Assembly: GCF_011759365.1 (NCBI RefSeq)
Contig: NZ_JAARLZ010000007.1
Coordinates: forward strand, 1 to 64,000
Length of the DNA: 64,000 bases
Direction: 5' to 3'
Source: Luteibacter anthropi
GTDB lineage: Bacteria > Pseudomonadota > Gammaproteobacteria > Xanthomonadales > Rhodanobacteraceae
A model generated the notes under the pieces. It saw only the letters and a list, made by a program, of their open reading frames with translations. It did no database searches and was not told the origin of the DNA. Position numbers and translations under genes: made by a program. This document shows positions 38,690 through 47,895 of the stretch, one piece after another (positions within the stretch are counted from its first letter, which is position 1; each line of letters begins with the position of its first letter).

Positions 38690-40221
38690 CGCCGCCGCAG
38701 CATGAAACCGCCACCGACGCAGACCAGCATCGCGATGCCTGCGAGATAGAACGTGTCGCTATAGGCGAGCAGGGTGGCGTCGCGATGCACCAGGCGATCC
38801 ATCAGCCACAGGGCACGCTGGCGCAGCAGGGCGGTCCCCTCGCCACCGGCATTGGCCATCATGTGGGACAACGAGGCGATGCGCTCGCGGGTGGCCGGCT
38901 CGAACGGATTTACCGATTCACCGATCCGCTGGGCGTGGAAGCGCGTGCGCTCCACCACGAGCTGGCTGGAGATGGCGATACCGATGGCGCCGCCGACGTT
39001 GCGCACCATCGAAAACAATCCGGATGCCGAGCCCAGCTGCTCCTTGCGCAACCCCTGGATGGCGAGCACGCCCAGCGCTACCACGATCAGCGATTGGCCC
39101 ACGCCACGAACGACCAGCGACGGTACGATCACGTTGGCGGAAGCATCCGGATTGAGATGGATGTTCATGAGACAGCCCAGGGCTGTCATGGCGAAGCCGG
39201 CAATGATGACGGTGCGCGGGCTGGTCAGGCGCATCAGGCGTGGCGTGGCAAACGACATCACGAACTGGACGAGGCCGTAGGGGATCATGAGCAGGCCGAT
39301 CTGCCGGGCGTTATAGCCATGCACTTCCGCGAAGTAGTTCGGCACGAGGAACACGACACCGAACACGACGGCGCCGAAGGTGAACTGCATGAGGCTTGCC
39401 ATGCCGAAGTTGTAGCTGGTGAGCAGACGCAGGTTGAGCAAAGGCTCCTTGCGACGTAGTTCCACCACGACGAAGGTGATGATGCCGATCACGGCAATGG
39501 CCGTGCACCAGACGATGAACGACGACGCAAACCAGTCCTCGCGCCCCCCTTCTTCCAGCATGATCTGCAAGGCGGACAGCCCGATGGCCATGGCAGCGAT
39601 GCCACCCCAGTCACCCTGCCGCAGGCGATGGACATGCGTGGGCTGCGGACGCACGGACCAGCCGATGGCCGCCAGCAGGAGCAGGCCCGGGGGGATCTGG
39701 AGATAGAAAATCCAGCGCCATGAGTAAGCATCGGTCAGCCAGCCGCCGAGCGAGGGGCCGGCGGCCTGCGCCACATTGTTCGCCACGGCGAAAAGGGCCA
39801 TGCCCAGCGGGTGTTTCACCGCTGGCAGCTCTGCCACGATCAGCTGGAACGACAAGGGAATGAGCACGCCACCGAAGGCACCCTGCAGGGCGCGCGCGAG
39901 GATCATCGTCTGGATATTGGGTGCCAGCGAGCAGGCAATGGAAAACACCACGAACCCCGCCGTGCCCACCATGAGCACGCGGCGCATCGTGAACACCGAG
40001 ACCAGCCAGCCGGTCATCGGGATGATCACGATTTCGGCGACGAGATAGGCGGTGGTGATCCACGAGCCCTCCTCGAACGTGGCTCCGAGCGAGCCGCGCA
40101 CGTCCGGCAGCGAGGCATTGGTGACGTGCACGTTCATGCCCGCCATGAAACAGCCGACCACGCTGCCCAGCACGGCCACCCAGGTGCGTAGCGATACGGT
40201 CTCCTGATCCTGTTCACTCAT
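38686..40221 (-). CDS. EmrB/QacA-type (DHA2) MFS drug exporter
   Basis: 511 residues with about 14 membrane helices. Family motifs: TNASLPDVRGSLGATFEEGS near the start (DHA2 motif D1-like), WLVSVFTMRRVLMVG (motif A), and ARALQGAFGGVLIPLSFQLI (motif B). Third gene of a minus-strand tripartite operon; its ATG overlaps the adaptor stop by 8 nt. Proton-driven export of hydrophobic drugs or acids across both membranes with the HlyD-type adaptor and the NodT-type outer-membrane factor. Confidence 0.92.
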   Translation of the reverse strand: MSEQDQETVSLRTWVAVLGSVVGCFMAGMNVHVTNASLPDVRGSLGATFEEGSWITTAYLVAEIVIIPMTGWLVSVFTMRRVLMVGTAGFVVFSIACSLAPNIQTMILARALQGAFGGVLIPLSFQLIVAELPAVKHPLGMALFAVANNVAQAAGPSLGGWLTDAYSWRWIFYLQIPPGLLLLAAIGWSVRPQPTHVHRLRQGDWGGIAAMAIGLSALQIMLEEGGREDWFASSFIVWCTAIAVIGIITFVVVELRRKEPLLNLRLLTSYNFGMASLMQFTFGAVVFGVVFLVPNYFAEVHGYNARQIGLLMIPYGLVQFVMSFATPRLMRLTSPRTVIIAGFAMTALGCLMNIHLNPDASANVIVPSLVVRGVGQSLIVVALGVLAIQGLRKEQLGSASGLFSMVRNVGGAIGIAISSQLVVERTRFHAQRIGESVNPFEPATRERIASLSHMMANAGGEGTALLRQRALWLMDRLVHRDATLLAYSDTFYLAGIAMLVCVGGGFMLRRR

Positions 40222-41323
40222 CGTGGGTGTCCACGGTGGCGATCACCGACATGCCGGGGCGGATGCCGGCCAGCGTTTCGCGCGAGGCATCGAGGCGGAT
40301 GCGCACCGGCATGCGCTGCACGATCTTGGTGAAGTTGCCGGTGGCGTTGTCGGGTGGCAGCAGGGCGAACTGCGCGCCGGATGCGGGGGCGAAGCTGTCT
40401 ACGTGTCCTGGCACGCTCAGGCCGCCATAGGCATCCACGTCCACGTGTGCAGGCTGGCCGGGCTTCATGCGTTCGACCTGGGTTTCCTTGAAGTTGGCGA
40501 TGACATAGCGCTCGTTAGGCACGACCGCGAGCAAGGGCGTACCCACATCGACGTACTGGCCGGTACGCAGGCTGCGCTGGCCGACGGTGCCATCCAGCGG
40601 GGCGCGGATCACGCTGTGTTCCAGGTCCAGTGTCGCCAGGGTGAGGCGGGCCTTCGCGCCGGCCAGTGCGGCGAGGGCCTTTGCGTGCTCCGCTTCGGCG
40701 CTGGCCCGCTCGGTATCCAGCACGGGCAAGGCTTGCCGACGCGCTTCCAGCGCGGCACGTGCAGAGGCCTCGCCTGCACCTGCACGGCGTGTATCGGCCA
40801 GTGCTACTTCGCGCTGGCGCTCGCTGCTGACCTGTTGCGCCACGAGGGTGGCCTGGCGGCGATCCTCGGCAGCTGCGCGTTCGCGCTCGGCCGAAGCCGC
40901 GGTGAGGTTGGCGACCGCTTCGTCCACGAGACTCTGCTGCTGCCTGTGCCTCGCATCGAGATTGGCAATGCGCGCTTCCTGGCCGCGCGCTTCGGCTTCT
41001 GCCGATGCCAATGCGGCTTCAGCCTGCTCCACGCGAGCCTTGTAGTCGCGGTCATCAAGGCGGGCCAGCACGTCGCCTGCTTTCACCGGCTGGTTGTCGT
41101 GCACGTCTACCTCGACAAGATAGCCGGGCACCCGGGGCGCTACGGTGACGATGTCGGCCCGGGCGTAGGCATCGTCGGTAGCAATGATGAAACGACCCGT
41201 ACGCCACCAGTGAACGCCCCAGGCGAGAATCGCCACGGCAAGAAAGCCTCCGGCGTAGATGGCGATGGCGCGGTGGCGGGCGCGACGATCAATCGCGGCT
41301 TCATTGACGGTGGCGTCGGTCAT
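40214..41323 (-). CDS. EmrA/HlyD-type membrane fusion protein
   Basis: 369 residues from ATG 41323, overlapping the outer-membrane-factor stop (ATGA); the earlier in-frame codons belong to that gene. One membrane helix (IYAGGFLAVAILAWGVHWW), barrel-sandwich halves (ATDDAYARADIVTVAPRVPG, VIRAPLDGTVGQRSLRTGQY) around a long Ala/Glu/Arg-rich coiled coil (~95-235), and PNERYVIANFKETQ typical of EmrA. It bridges the MFS pump to the outer-membrane channel. Confidence 0.92.
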   Translation of the reverse strand: MTDATVNEAAIDRRARHRAIAIYAGGFLAVAILAWGVHWWRTGRFIIATDDAYARADIVTVAPRVPGYLVEVDVHDNQPVKAGDVLARLDDRDYKARVEQAEAALASAEAEARGQEARIANLDARHRQQQSLVDEAVANLTAASAERERAAAEDRRQATLVAQQVSSERQREVALADTRRAGAGEASARAALEARRQALPVLDTERASAEAEHAKALAALAGAKARLTLATLDLEHSVIRAPLDGTVGQRSLRTGQYVDVGTPLLAVVPNERYVIANFKETQVERMKPGQPAHVDVDAYGGLSVPGHVDSFAPASGAQFALLPPDNATGNFTKIVQRMPVRIRLDASRETLAGIRPGMSVIATVDTHDE

Positions 41324-42792
41324 GGTGTGGTTCCGGAAGAAAGGTAGGCCGTGGCCCGCTCGGGGTGAGGCAGCGCGACGGGTGGCGCATCGCGCCATCC
41401 GCCGCCGAGGGCCTTGAACAGGGCGATCTGCGTGTCGATCACACGGCCATCCGATTCGGCCAGGGCGGCCTGCGCGGACACGTCGTCACGCTGGGCGTCC
41501 AGATGCTCCAGGGCCCCGATCGCACCGGCGGCACGGGAGGCTTCCGCGAGATGCAGGCCCGTGGCACTGCGTTCGGCTGCGCTTGCCAGCGCTTCGCGCT
41601 CGTGTAGCGCAGCCTCGTAGGAGAGCAGGGCCTGACGTGTGTCCTTCAGTGCATCGAGGATCCTGGCATCGAAGTGGGCGAGGGCAGCGTTCTCCCGTTC
41701 GCCAGCCTGGGTGATGCGCGCGCGGACGACCGCGATATTTGGAAATTGCCAGGAAAGCAGCGGCCCGATGTTCCAGATCCGCGCGGCATGATCGTCAAGC
41801 CCATCCGGGTGATGCGCAGAGCCCGCGATGCTCGCGCCGAAGCTCACTTTCGGCCACAGTTCCGCGCGAATCTCACCCAGGCGGGCGCTTGATGTCGCAA
41901 GCTGGTATTCCGCCTCACGCACGTCAGGGCGGCGGCGAAGCATGGCCGTGGCGTCGCCATCGGGAGGCGGCAGGGTCGTCGAGGGCAGGGCGGTGCAGGC
42001 AGAGGCTTCACCGGGTACGCGATCAGGCGTGCGGCCCATCAGCGTGGCCAGCTCTGCTAAGGAGCGCTGTCGTGCGGCGTCCAGCGGTGCGAGCGATGCC
42101 CGCGTGCGCTCGACCAGCGCTTCGGCGCGTACGACGTCCAGCAACACGCCATCGCCCGCGTCCCTGCGGCTTCGCGCGACATCGCGCCCGTGTTCGACGA
42201 GGGCAAGCGAATGACGAGCTATTTCCAGGCGATGTCCGTAGGTGCAGGCGCCGAGCCACGCCCGCGTCGTTTCGGCCGCTACCGCGATGCGCACACCGTC
42301 CTCGGCGGCGGCCATGGCGCCTGACTGAGCCTGGGCAGCACCGATGGCATGGCGAAGACGTCCGAACAGGTCAACCTCCCACTCCACGTCGAGGCCCGCC
42401 GTATAGCGTGTGCCGGTGCGTATGGCCTGCTGGTTCTTGAGGGCGGCTTCGATCTGGTCTTCAAGCGCGCTGCCGTATCCCGCGCCTGCGGTAAGCGTGG
42501 TGGTAGGCAGTCGTTCGCGGCGCGCCTGGCCCAGGGCGGCACGTGCTTCGCGCAGGTTGGCTTCGGCCACGCGAAGGTCGCGATTGTTTGCCAGCGCCTC
42601 GGCGACGGCTGCGTCGAGCGCAGGGAGGTGATAGAGCGTCCACCAGCGATCGGGCGTCGTGTCGGCAGCGGGTGATGTCGAGACGGGGAGCGCCACCGTG
42701 GTGTGCGGGGGCAAGGGAGGCTGTGAAGCGCAGCCGGCCAGCGCGACGCATAGCATCGCGACAGGCCATGTTCGAGGGAGCATGGCTCGCAT
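41320..42792 (-). CDS. NodT/OprM-type outer-membrane efflux lipoprotein
   Basis: 490 residues. Lipobox in CVALAGCASQPP; two OEP repeats (LRVAEANLREARAALGQARR, VEWEVDLFGRLRHAIGAAQA, and MLRRRPDVREAEYQLATSSA, then QFPNIAVVRARITQAG). First gene of the MFS efflux operon. ATG 42792 or 42783 are both possible; no strong ribosome site distinguishes them. Together with the two downstream genes it makes a complete tripartite pump. Confidence 0.9.
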   Translation of the reverse strand: MRAMLPRTWPVAMLCVALAGCASQPPLPPHTTVALPVSTSPAADTTPDRWWTLYHLPALDAAVAEALANNRDLRVAEANLREARAALGQARRERLPTTTLTAGAGYGSALEDQIEAALKNQQAIRTGTRYTAGLDVEWEVDLFGRLRHAIGAAQAQSGAMAAAEDGVRIAVAAETTRAWLGACTYGHRLEIARHSLALVEHGRDVARSRRDAGDGVLLDVVRAEALVERTRASLAPLDAARQRSLAELATLMGRTPDRVPGEASACTALPSTTLPPPDGDATAMLRRRPDVREAEYQLATSSARLGEIRAELWPKVSFGASIAGSAHHPDGLDDHAARIWNIGPLLSWQFPNIAVVRARITQAGERENAALAHFDARILDALKDTRQALLSYEAALHEREALASAAERSATGLHLAEASRAAGAIGALEHLDAQRDDVSAQAALAESDGRVIDTQIALFKALGGGWRDAPPVALPHPERATAYLSSGTTP

Positions 42793-42896
42793 TCTCTTGA
42801 GGGAGTGAGGCCATGCTAGGGAGGTGTCGGGGTGTGTTCTGGCGCGATTGGGTAGATCGTTGTCTTGGAATGGTCATTTCCGGCGCTTTGGCCTGT

Positions 42897-42982
42897 CTGG
42901 TCGCGCGCAAGGCGCGCTCCTGCAAGGGGGCTGCTGCCTGATCGCTGCCTCCCTGTAGGAGCGCGCCTCGCGCGCGACCCGT
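42897..42982. repeat. REP inverted pair
   Basis: GGTCGCGCGCAAGGCGCGCT faces TGTAGGAGCGCGCCTCGCGC in the 296-bp gap between the divergent efflux operon and the response regulator. A degenerate half copy (GCGCAGGCACGCTCCTGCG) follows near 43015. No gene is seen in the gap. Confidence 0.85.
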
Positions 42983-43088
42983 TGTGCCGAAAAATGTGAA
43001 TCATCGCCATGCCACGCGCAGGCACGCTCCTGCGAAAGCAGGACATCGGCCTCGTATTCACGCACAATGCAAATCGACGGAGGTGCCT

Positions 43089-43754
43089 GTGAATATCGTA
43101 ATCGTGGAAGATGACGTGCCGCTCGGCTCAGCGATCAAACGCGCGCTGGAGCGGTTGTCCTACAACGTGACCTGGCTCACCACCGGCACGGAAGCCCTGG
43201 AAGCCCTGCGACAGGAGGCCTCCGACCTGGTGCTGCTCGACCTGGGCCTGCCACGCAAGGATGGCATCGAAGTACTGCGCGAAGCACGACGCCTCGGCGT
43301 ACGCACGCCGGTGCTCGTGATGACGGCACGCGACGACGTGCGATCGAAAGTGGAAGGTCTCGATGCCGGAGCCGACGATTACGTCGTGAAACCTGTTCAC
43401 CTCGACGAACTCGCGGCACGCATCCGCTCACTGGCACGCCGCGCGCAGGGCCATGCCGACAACGTCATCGAGGCCGGCGCGCTGCGCGTGGATCTCGCCT
43501 CGTTCGAAGTGAACTATCGCGGCGAACGCGTGGAGCTCACCCGCCGCGAATTCGCCCTGCTGCGCATCCTCATGGAGCGTGCAGGCCGTATCGTGCGCAG
43601 GGAAACCATCGAGAACTCCGTCTACGGCAGCGAAACCGATGTGGGCACGAATGCCCTCGAAGTGCTCGTGCATGCGCTACGTCGCAAACTCAGCGCCGAA
43701 GCAATCCAGACGGTGCGTGGCTTCGGCTACATGATTCCGCTGACGCCGGTCTGA
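43089..43754 (+). CDS. OmpR-family response regulator (PmrA/QseB-like), orphan
   Basis: 221 residues from GTG 43089 with GGAGGTGCCT upstream. Receiver domain: IVIVEDDVPLGSAIKRAL (acidic pair), LVLLDLGLPRKDGIEVLREA with the phospho-Asp (~51), VLVMTARDD and ADDYVVKPVHLDEL with the conserved Lys. C-terminal winged helix (VELTRREFALLRILMERAGR, TNALEVLVHALRRKLSAEAI, VRGFGYMI). No kinase gene is adjacent; the only unpaired kinase in the window is at 57898. Confidence 0.9.
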   Translation: MNIVIVEDDVPLGSAIKRALERLSYNVTWLTTGTEALEALRQEASDLVLLDLGLPRKDGIEVLREARRLGVRTPVLVMTARDDVRSKVEGLDAGADDYVVKPVHLDELAARIRSLARRAQGHADNVIEAGALRVDLASFEVNYRGERVELTRREFALLRILMERAGRIVRRETIENSVYGSETDVGTNALEVLVHALRRKLSAEAIQTVRGFGYMIPLTPV

Positions 43755-43764
43755 TTGCTTCGGA

Positions 43765-44859
43765 TCAGGCCTGCTTTCGCGACGACAGATGCGCGGCAAC
43801 ACGTCGCGCAGTACGCACGGGGCAGCCATCGTCACAGGTGAAACCGATGTTGTCACCGCCGTACGGCGCATAGCGCTGCGGATCCGTCGCGCCGAACAGG
43901 CCGATCGTCGTGGCGCTGGTCGCAGCGGCAAGATGCATGACCCCGCAATCGGCGCTGATATACATGCCGGCCGCGTCAATCACGGCGGCAAGCTTGCGAG
44001 GATCGCTGGTGAAATACGTGGGATAGGCGTTGCCCACGCGTGAGATGCCGTCGGCGGCCACCAGTTCCACGATACGCCGAGGGCCTGTTTCACCAAGCAG
44101 CGTATCAAGGAAACTGCGCCACCATGCTTCGTCCAGGCGCTTGGCACCGGTGGCATTGGGGAAGATCGCAAGGATGGGCAAGGTGTCATCGTGTCCCTGC
44201 AAAACACGGCGCAACGTGTCGACACCGTGGCGGCGCTCGCTGTCGCTCAGCCTCAGGTCGGGCCGGGGCAGCGCAGTGACGGTTTCATCGCCTAATGCAC
44301 GGCGCAGCGCATGGATGGCCCGTCCTGCGAAATGCACGGGCATGCCGTCTTCGAAATCACCGATTCGCAACTGGTAGCGGGCACGAGCCGTCGCAGCCGC
44401 GATACGTCCGGATGACGAACCCGCGGCGGCATCGATCACCAGATCATAGCGTCGACTGCGCAGGCGGCTCAGGACACTCAGCGTTTTGAGCGGATGCCGC
44501 AAGGCGCGACGATCAAGCAAAAGCAATTCGCCTAGTGTGGCAAAGCCGCCGTAAATGCTGCGGGCGGCCTGCCCGGTGGCAAGCACATCCACTTCGGAAC
44601 CGGGGTAATGCCGCTCAAGCTCCTGCATCAGCGGCGTCATCAGCACGGTGTTCCCCAGCCGGTGATTGGGCCGGCAGACGAGGATGCGCTGGATGCCATG
44701 GCGGGGAAGGGTGCCTGCACCCACGATGTTGCCCTGGCTGGGGAACATCCGCTGGACGATCCACCCCATGGCCTTGCGGCGAAGGGCCTGCAAGCGCCCG
44801 TGAAAGGGCACGCGTTTCGTGGGGGATTCAGGGCGGGCAAGCGGAATCGCAGGCGACAT
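43765..44859 (-). CDS. glycosyltransferase family 9 (heptosyltransferase-like)
   Basis: 364 residues from ATG 44859; the frame runs further upstream through REP sequence and is not coding there. GT9 motifs: RILVCRPNHRLGNTVLMTPL (~60-80), LERHYPGSEVDVLATGQAAR, ILAIFPNATGAKRLDEAWW, and AAGMYISADCGVMHLAAATS, then IGLFGATDPQRYAPYG, which form the ADP-heptose-binding half. It probably adds a heptose or related sugar to lipopolysaccharide or another surface glycan. No LPS cluster surrounds it. Converges with the response regulator, 10 bp apart. Confidence 0.85.
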   Translation of the reverse strand: MSPAIPLARPESPTKRVPFHGRLQALRRKAMGWIVQRMFPSQGNIVGAGTLPRHGIQRILVCRPNHRLGNTVLMTPLMQELERHYPGSEVDVLATGQAARSIYGGFATLGELLLLDRRALRHPLKTLSVLSRLRSRRYDLVIDAAAGSSSGRIAAATARARYQLRIGDFEDGMPVHFAGRAIHALRRALGDETVTALPRPDLRLSDSERRHGVDTLRRVLQGHDDTLPILAIFPNATGAKRLDEAWWRSFLDTLLGETGPRRIVELVAADGISRVGNAYPTYFTSDPRKLAAVIDAAGMYISADCGVMHLAAATSATTIGLFGATDPQRYAPYGGDNIGFTCDDGCPVRTARRVAAHLSSRKQA

Positions 44860-44962
44860 GACAATCCGGAACCACCCGGCCATCCGGGCGTATGGCAACG
44901 ATGACAGGGCATCCTTAGCTGCGGCTGTGGGGCAGATGAAAGTTTGCTTACAACCCGCCCCC

Positions 44963-45048
44963 TGTAGGAGCGTGCTTGCGCGCGACCGGTGGGATCGAAT
45001 CGATGAAGGTATTCGCGACAACCGGTCGCGCGCAGGCGCGCTCCTACA
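44963..45048. repeat. REP inverted pair
   Basis: TGTAGGAGCGTGCTTGCGCG and the inverted GGTCGCGCGCAGGCGCGCTC separated by ~40 bp, at the edge of the 700-bp gap 44860-45559. Confidence 0.85.
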
Positions 45049-45071
45049 ACAGCCTGCGGTCACGATGGGGA

Positions 45072-45315
45072 GAGGCGGCGGGGGCGGCCCTTGGCGCGAC
45101 TGATGGAGGTGAGGGGAGTGGGCGGATAAGGCCGCGTAGCGGGGCCGGCCAGGAAGGCCGGCCTTTCCTGCCGAGACAGGATGTCGAGTCAGGAAACCCC
45201 GCCCGCTCCCCGTGCCCGAAGGGGCGCAAGCCATAAGACACTGAGCCGCGCAGCGGCTCCTCCTTTCCCGAGGGACACCGTAGGCCGGAGCGCCAAGGGC
45301 CGCCCCCGTCGCCTC
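45072..45315. repeat. nested palindromic element of about 245 bp
   Basis: Outer 26-bp arms 45072-45097 (GAGGCGGCGGGGGCGG start) and 45290-45315 are inverted repeats with one mismatch. Inside lie 45113-45125 against 45199-45211 (13 bp, one mismatch), TTTCCTG at 45164 against CAGGAAA at 45190, a GGCCGGCC pair near 45144-45164, and a GAGCCGC/GCGGCTC hairpin at 45243-45259. The whole element could fold into one long branched stem. No protein is supported. It may be a MITE-like repeat or a structured RNA. Confidence 0.7.
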
Positions 45316-45419
45316 TGCAACGCCACGTACCAGCGCCGAGCGCGAGGCCGATAGGCGAGCCCTTGCTACGGAGCGAAACACCACAAGGGCTGCTTTACTC
45401 CGGAGCGACACCATTCCAA

Positions 45420-45448
45420 CCGGTCGCGCGCGAGGCGCGCTCCTACAT
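45420..45448. repeat. single REP element
   Basis: CGGTCGCGCGCGAGGCGCGC followed by TCCTACA, unpaired, between the palindromic element and the hypothetical gene. The gap 45316-45559 otherwise shows nothing recognisable. Confidence 0.8.
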
Positions 45449-45559
45449 GGTGGGGGTGGGTCTTCCCGTGGCGGGGTGGGGCGGCTATCTTCCTAAGGTC
45501 CGCCTCAGCTTCCTTTGGCAGCGTGGTGCCATTGCCCTCCCGGAGGAAGCTTCCACTCC

Positions 45560-45988
45560 ATGATGTCGTTCCTGAAACTTGCGATACGGGCCATGCGCCG
45601 CTCACGGCACATCCGGCTGGCCACGGCGCTGCATCGCGGGGGGCAACCGGCCCGGGCGCTGATCACGGCGGCAAGTTTTCACCGGGATGACGGCCAGCTG
45701 CTGGAGATCATGCGCAGATATCGCGCCGAGTACGCGGCGCTGGGCCAGGCCGTGGCGACGCTGGAGCACGCCGGGGCCGGTGAAAGCGTGCAGGGGCATT
45801 ACGTGCCGGTCAGCGCCATGTTCTTCAGCGATACGCTGGAACTGTGCCTGTCGTTTTCCCGGGGCGAAATCGAGTCACAGGAGGCCGTGCACCTGCTGCG
45901 CGATTATTTTGCCAACGGACGCATCGCCGTATCGCGTGCCTCCGCTACGCGAACACATCCTCGATCGCCGGGCCACGAGGCAGGTTGA
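45560..45988 (+). CDS. hypothetical protein
   Basis: 142 residues from the paired ATGs at 45560/45563; GGAGGAAGC lies upstream but at a long distance. The N-terminus is basic (LAIRAMRRSRHIRLATALHR) and the middle helical (LLEIMRRYRAEYAALGQAVA). No signal peptide, membrane helix or family is recognised. Its last 44 bp overlap the 3' end of the convergent sensor kinase, and its C-terminal residues (RTHPRSPGHEAG) come from that overlap. GC skew and codon pattern suit a real gene, but this is uncertain. Confidence 0.5.
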   Translation: MMSFLKLAIRAMRRSRHIRLATALHRGGQPARALITAASFHRDDGQLLEIMRRYRAEYAALGQAVATLEHAGAGESVQGHYVPVSAMFFSDTLELCLSFSRGEIESQEAVHLLRDYFANGRIAVSRASATRTHPRSPGHEAG

Positions 45989-47030
45989 GCCGGAAGACGG
46001 TGCCGCCCTTGCGGCCCTCTTCGCATACCGCATAGCCGCCGTGGGCCTGCACGATGGCCTGAACGATGGCGAGGCCCAGGCCGCTGCCACCGCTGTGGCG
46101 CCCACGCGATTCCTCGCCACGCCGGAAGATATCGAAGACGTGGTCACGCAGTTCGGCAGGCATGCCCGGGCCCTCGTCTTCCACGCAGATCGTCGCTGCG
46201 TCGTCCTGCATGCGCAGACGGATGCACACCGTTCCCGGTGACGCATAGCGCTCGGTATTGTCGAGCACCGCAAGCAAGGCCTGGCGGATACGCACGCCAT
46301 CGCAGTGGATGGTGTCCTCGTCGAGGTCCAGGTCGAATTCCAGCTGGCGCGCGGAAAAACTGGGCTGCACCAGGGCGACGAGCATGCGGACTTCCTCCGC
46401 CAGGTGCACGTCGGTGAGTTGCAGGCCCAGGTGTCCGCTGTCGGCGAGGTTGATCACGCGCAGGTCGTCGATGAGGCGCGAGAGCCCCTCCACCTGGACA
46501 AGCAGGTTGCGAAACAGGCTTTCGTCCGGCTCGAACACGCCTTCTGCGAGACCTTGAAGCCGGCCGCGCAGGATCGACACCGGTGTGCGCAACTCGTGCG
46601 CGATGGCGGCATTCCAGGTGGTGCGTTCGTAGGAGATACGCTCCAGGCGCTCGGCGAGCGCGTTGAAGTCGCGTACGAGCTCGGCGGTTTCGCCAAGGGA
46701 CTCGTCGCCAGCATCGGCGCGCGCGCTGAGATCGCCGGAAGCGGCGAGCCGGATGCTGCTGGCGACGGAATTCAGGGGTTTCAGGATACGCCGTGCGAGT
46801 TTCTGGGCCGAAAGCGTGGCAAGGATGAGGCCCACCAGGGTGACCGTGCCCATCCACACCAGCTCGGTATTGGTGGGTAGCCAGTCGTTTTCCGTCTGCT
46901 CGGGCACGATCATGTCGTCGAACAGAAAGGCGTAGAGCACGTACGAGGTGACCAGGAACAGGCCGATCACCGTCAGTACGACGGCGCCCGTGGACAGTAC
47001 GATCTGCCGGCTGAGACTGCGTCGTTGCAT
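45945..47030 (-). CDS. sensor histidine kinase (BaeS/AdeS-like)
   Basis: 361 residues. Two membrane helices (VVLTVIGLFLVTSYVLYAFL and LVWMGTVTLVGLILATLSA) enclose a short periplasmic loop. HAMP follows, then HisKA with the phospho-His in WNAAIAHELRTPVSILRG, and HATPase_c motifs ALLAVLDNTERYA (N box), EDEGPGMP (G1) and GSGLGLAIV (G2). Start overlaps the regulator stop by one base. Together with that regulator it very likely controls the divergent RND efflux operon. Confidence 0.92.
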   Translation of the reverse strand: MQRRSLSRQIVLSTGAVVLTVIGLFLVTSYVLYAFLFDDMIVPEQTENDWLPTNTELVWMGTVTLVGLILATLSAQKLARRILKPLNSVASSIRLAASGDLSARADAGDESLGETAELVRDFNALAERLERISYERTTWNAAIAHELRTPVSILRGRLQGLAEGVFEPDESLFRNLLVQVEGLSRLIDDLRVINLADSGHLGLQLTDVHLAEEVRMLVALVQPSFSARQLEFDLDLDEDTIHCDGVRIRQALLAVLDNTERYASPGTVCIRLRMQDDAATICVEDEGPGMPAELRDHVFDIFRRGEESRGRHSGGSGLGLAIVQAIVQAHGGYAVCEEGRKGGTVFRLNLPRGPAIEDVFA

Positions 47031-47815
47031 CAGCCCGACGACTCCAGGCGATAGCCCACGCCACGCACGCTCACCGGCATGCCGGGCACGCCGGCATCCT
47101 CCAGTTTCTTGCGCAGCTTGCTGACATGGCTGTCCACCGTGCGCTCCAGCGTGTCACCTTCGGGAAGGCAGGCAGCCAGCAATTCGGAACGACTGAACAC
47201 GCGCTGCGGCGTGCGCGCCATGCGGGCAAGCAGCTTGAATTCGGTGAGCGTCAGCGTGAGCGACAGGCGCGATTCGCCCTGAATCACGTACACCGAATGC
47301 GTTTCGAGGTCGATCTCGACGGGGCCGACGCGATGCTGCTGCACGGTTGATGATTCACTACGGCCGCTGCGCCGTAGCACCGCGCCGACACGCGCCGCGA
47401 CTTCCGCCGGATTGAACGGCTTGACCACGTAATCATCCGCACCGATGCGCAGGGCCATCAGCTTGTCGATGTCCTGGTCGTAGGCCGTGAGCATGATCAC
47501 TGGTGTCTGCCCGCGACGACGCACTTCCGACAGCACGTTCCAGCCATCGACGTGCGGCATGCCCACGTCCAGGACGATGAGGTCGGGTTTCAGGCTGTGA
47601 TGCATGTCGAGCGCGGATTGTCCGTCCGCCGCATGCACCACGCGATAACCGTCGCGCGTGAGGTAGGAGCGGATGATGTCCGCGATGTCGGGGTCATCTT
47701 CCGCCACGAGCACGAGTTGCGCAGCGCGCAGCCGGTCGTTCGGTTCGGGATGACCCGGTGTGGGAGAGGGAGCGGCCATGGCGGAAATGCACGGACGAAA
47801 ACCGGGGTTCTCCAT
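47030..47815 (-). CDS. OmpR-family response regulator (BaeR/AdeR-like)
   Basis: 261 residues from ATG 47815, which has GTGGAG seven bases upstream. Receiver: VLVAEDDPDIADIIRSYLTR, LIVLDVGMPHVDGWNVLSE (phospho-Asp), VIMLTAYDQD and ADDYVVKPFNPAEV. C-terminal winged helix: LTEFKLLARMARTPQRVFSR, TVDSHVSKLRKKLEDAG, VRGVGYRLE. The 80-bp gap to the divergent efflux adaptor probably holds its binding site. Confidence 0.92.
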   Translation of the reverse strand: MENPGFRPCISAMAAPSPTPGHPEPNDRLRAAQLVLVAEDDPDIADIIRSYLTRDGYRVVHAADGQSALDMHHSLKPDLIVLDVGMPHVDGWNVLSEVRRRGQTPVIMLTAYDQDIDKLMALRIGADDYVVKPFNPAEVAARVGAVLRRSGRSESSTVQQHRVGPVEIDLETHSVYVIQGESRLSLTLTLTEFKLLARMARTPQRVFSRSELLAACLPEGDTLERTVDSHVSKLRKKLEDAGVPGMPVSVRGVGYRLESSG

Positions 47816-47895
47816 CGTATCTCCACGAACTACCCACGGAAAGCCCAAGACAGGCGCCTAGGATGCATGGTTTTCCACCCGATCCCACCCCACGA

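Noticed and set aside
44860-45414. Upstream extension of the GT9 frame
   Set aside because: Passes through REP and palindromic sequence; composition is unlike coding sequence and the family start is at 44859.
45366-45605. 79-residue minus-strand ORF near the hypothetical gene
   Set aside because: Includes a translated REP element and overlaps the start of the plus-strand ORF; no support.
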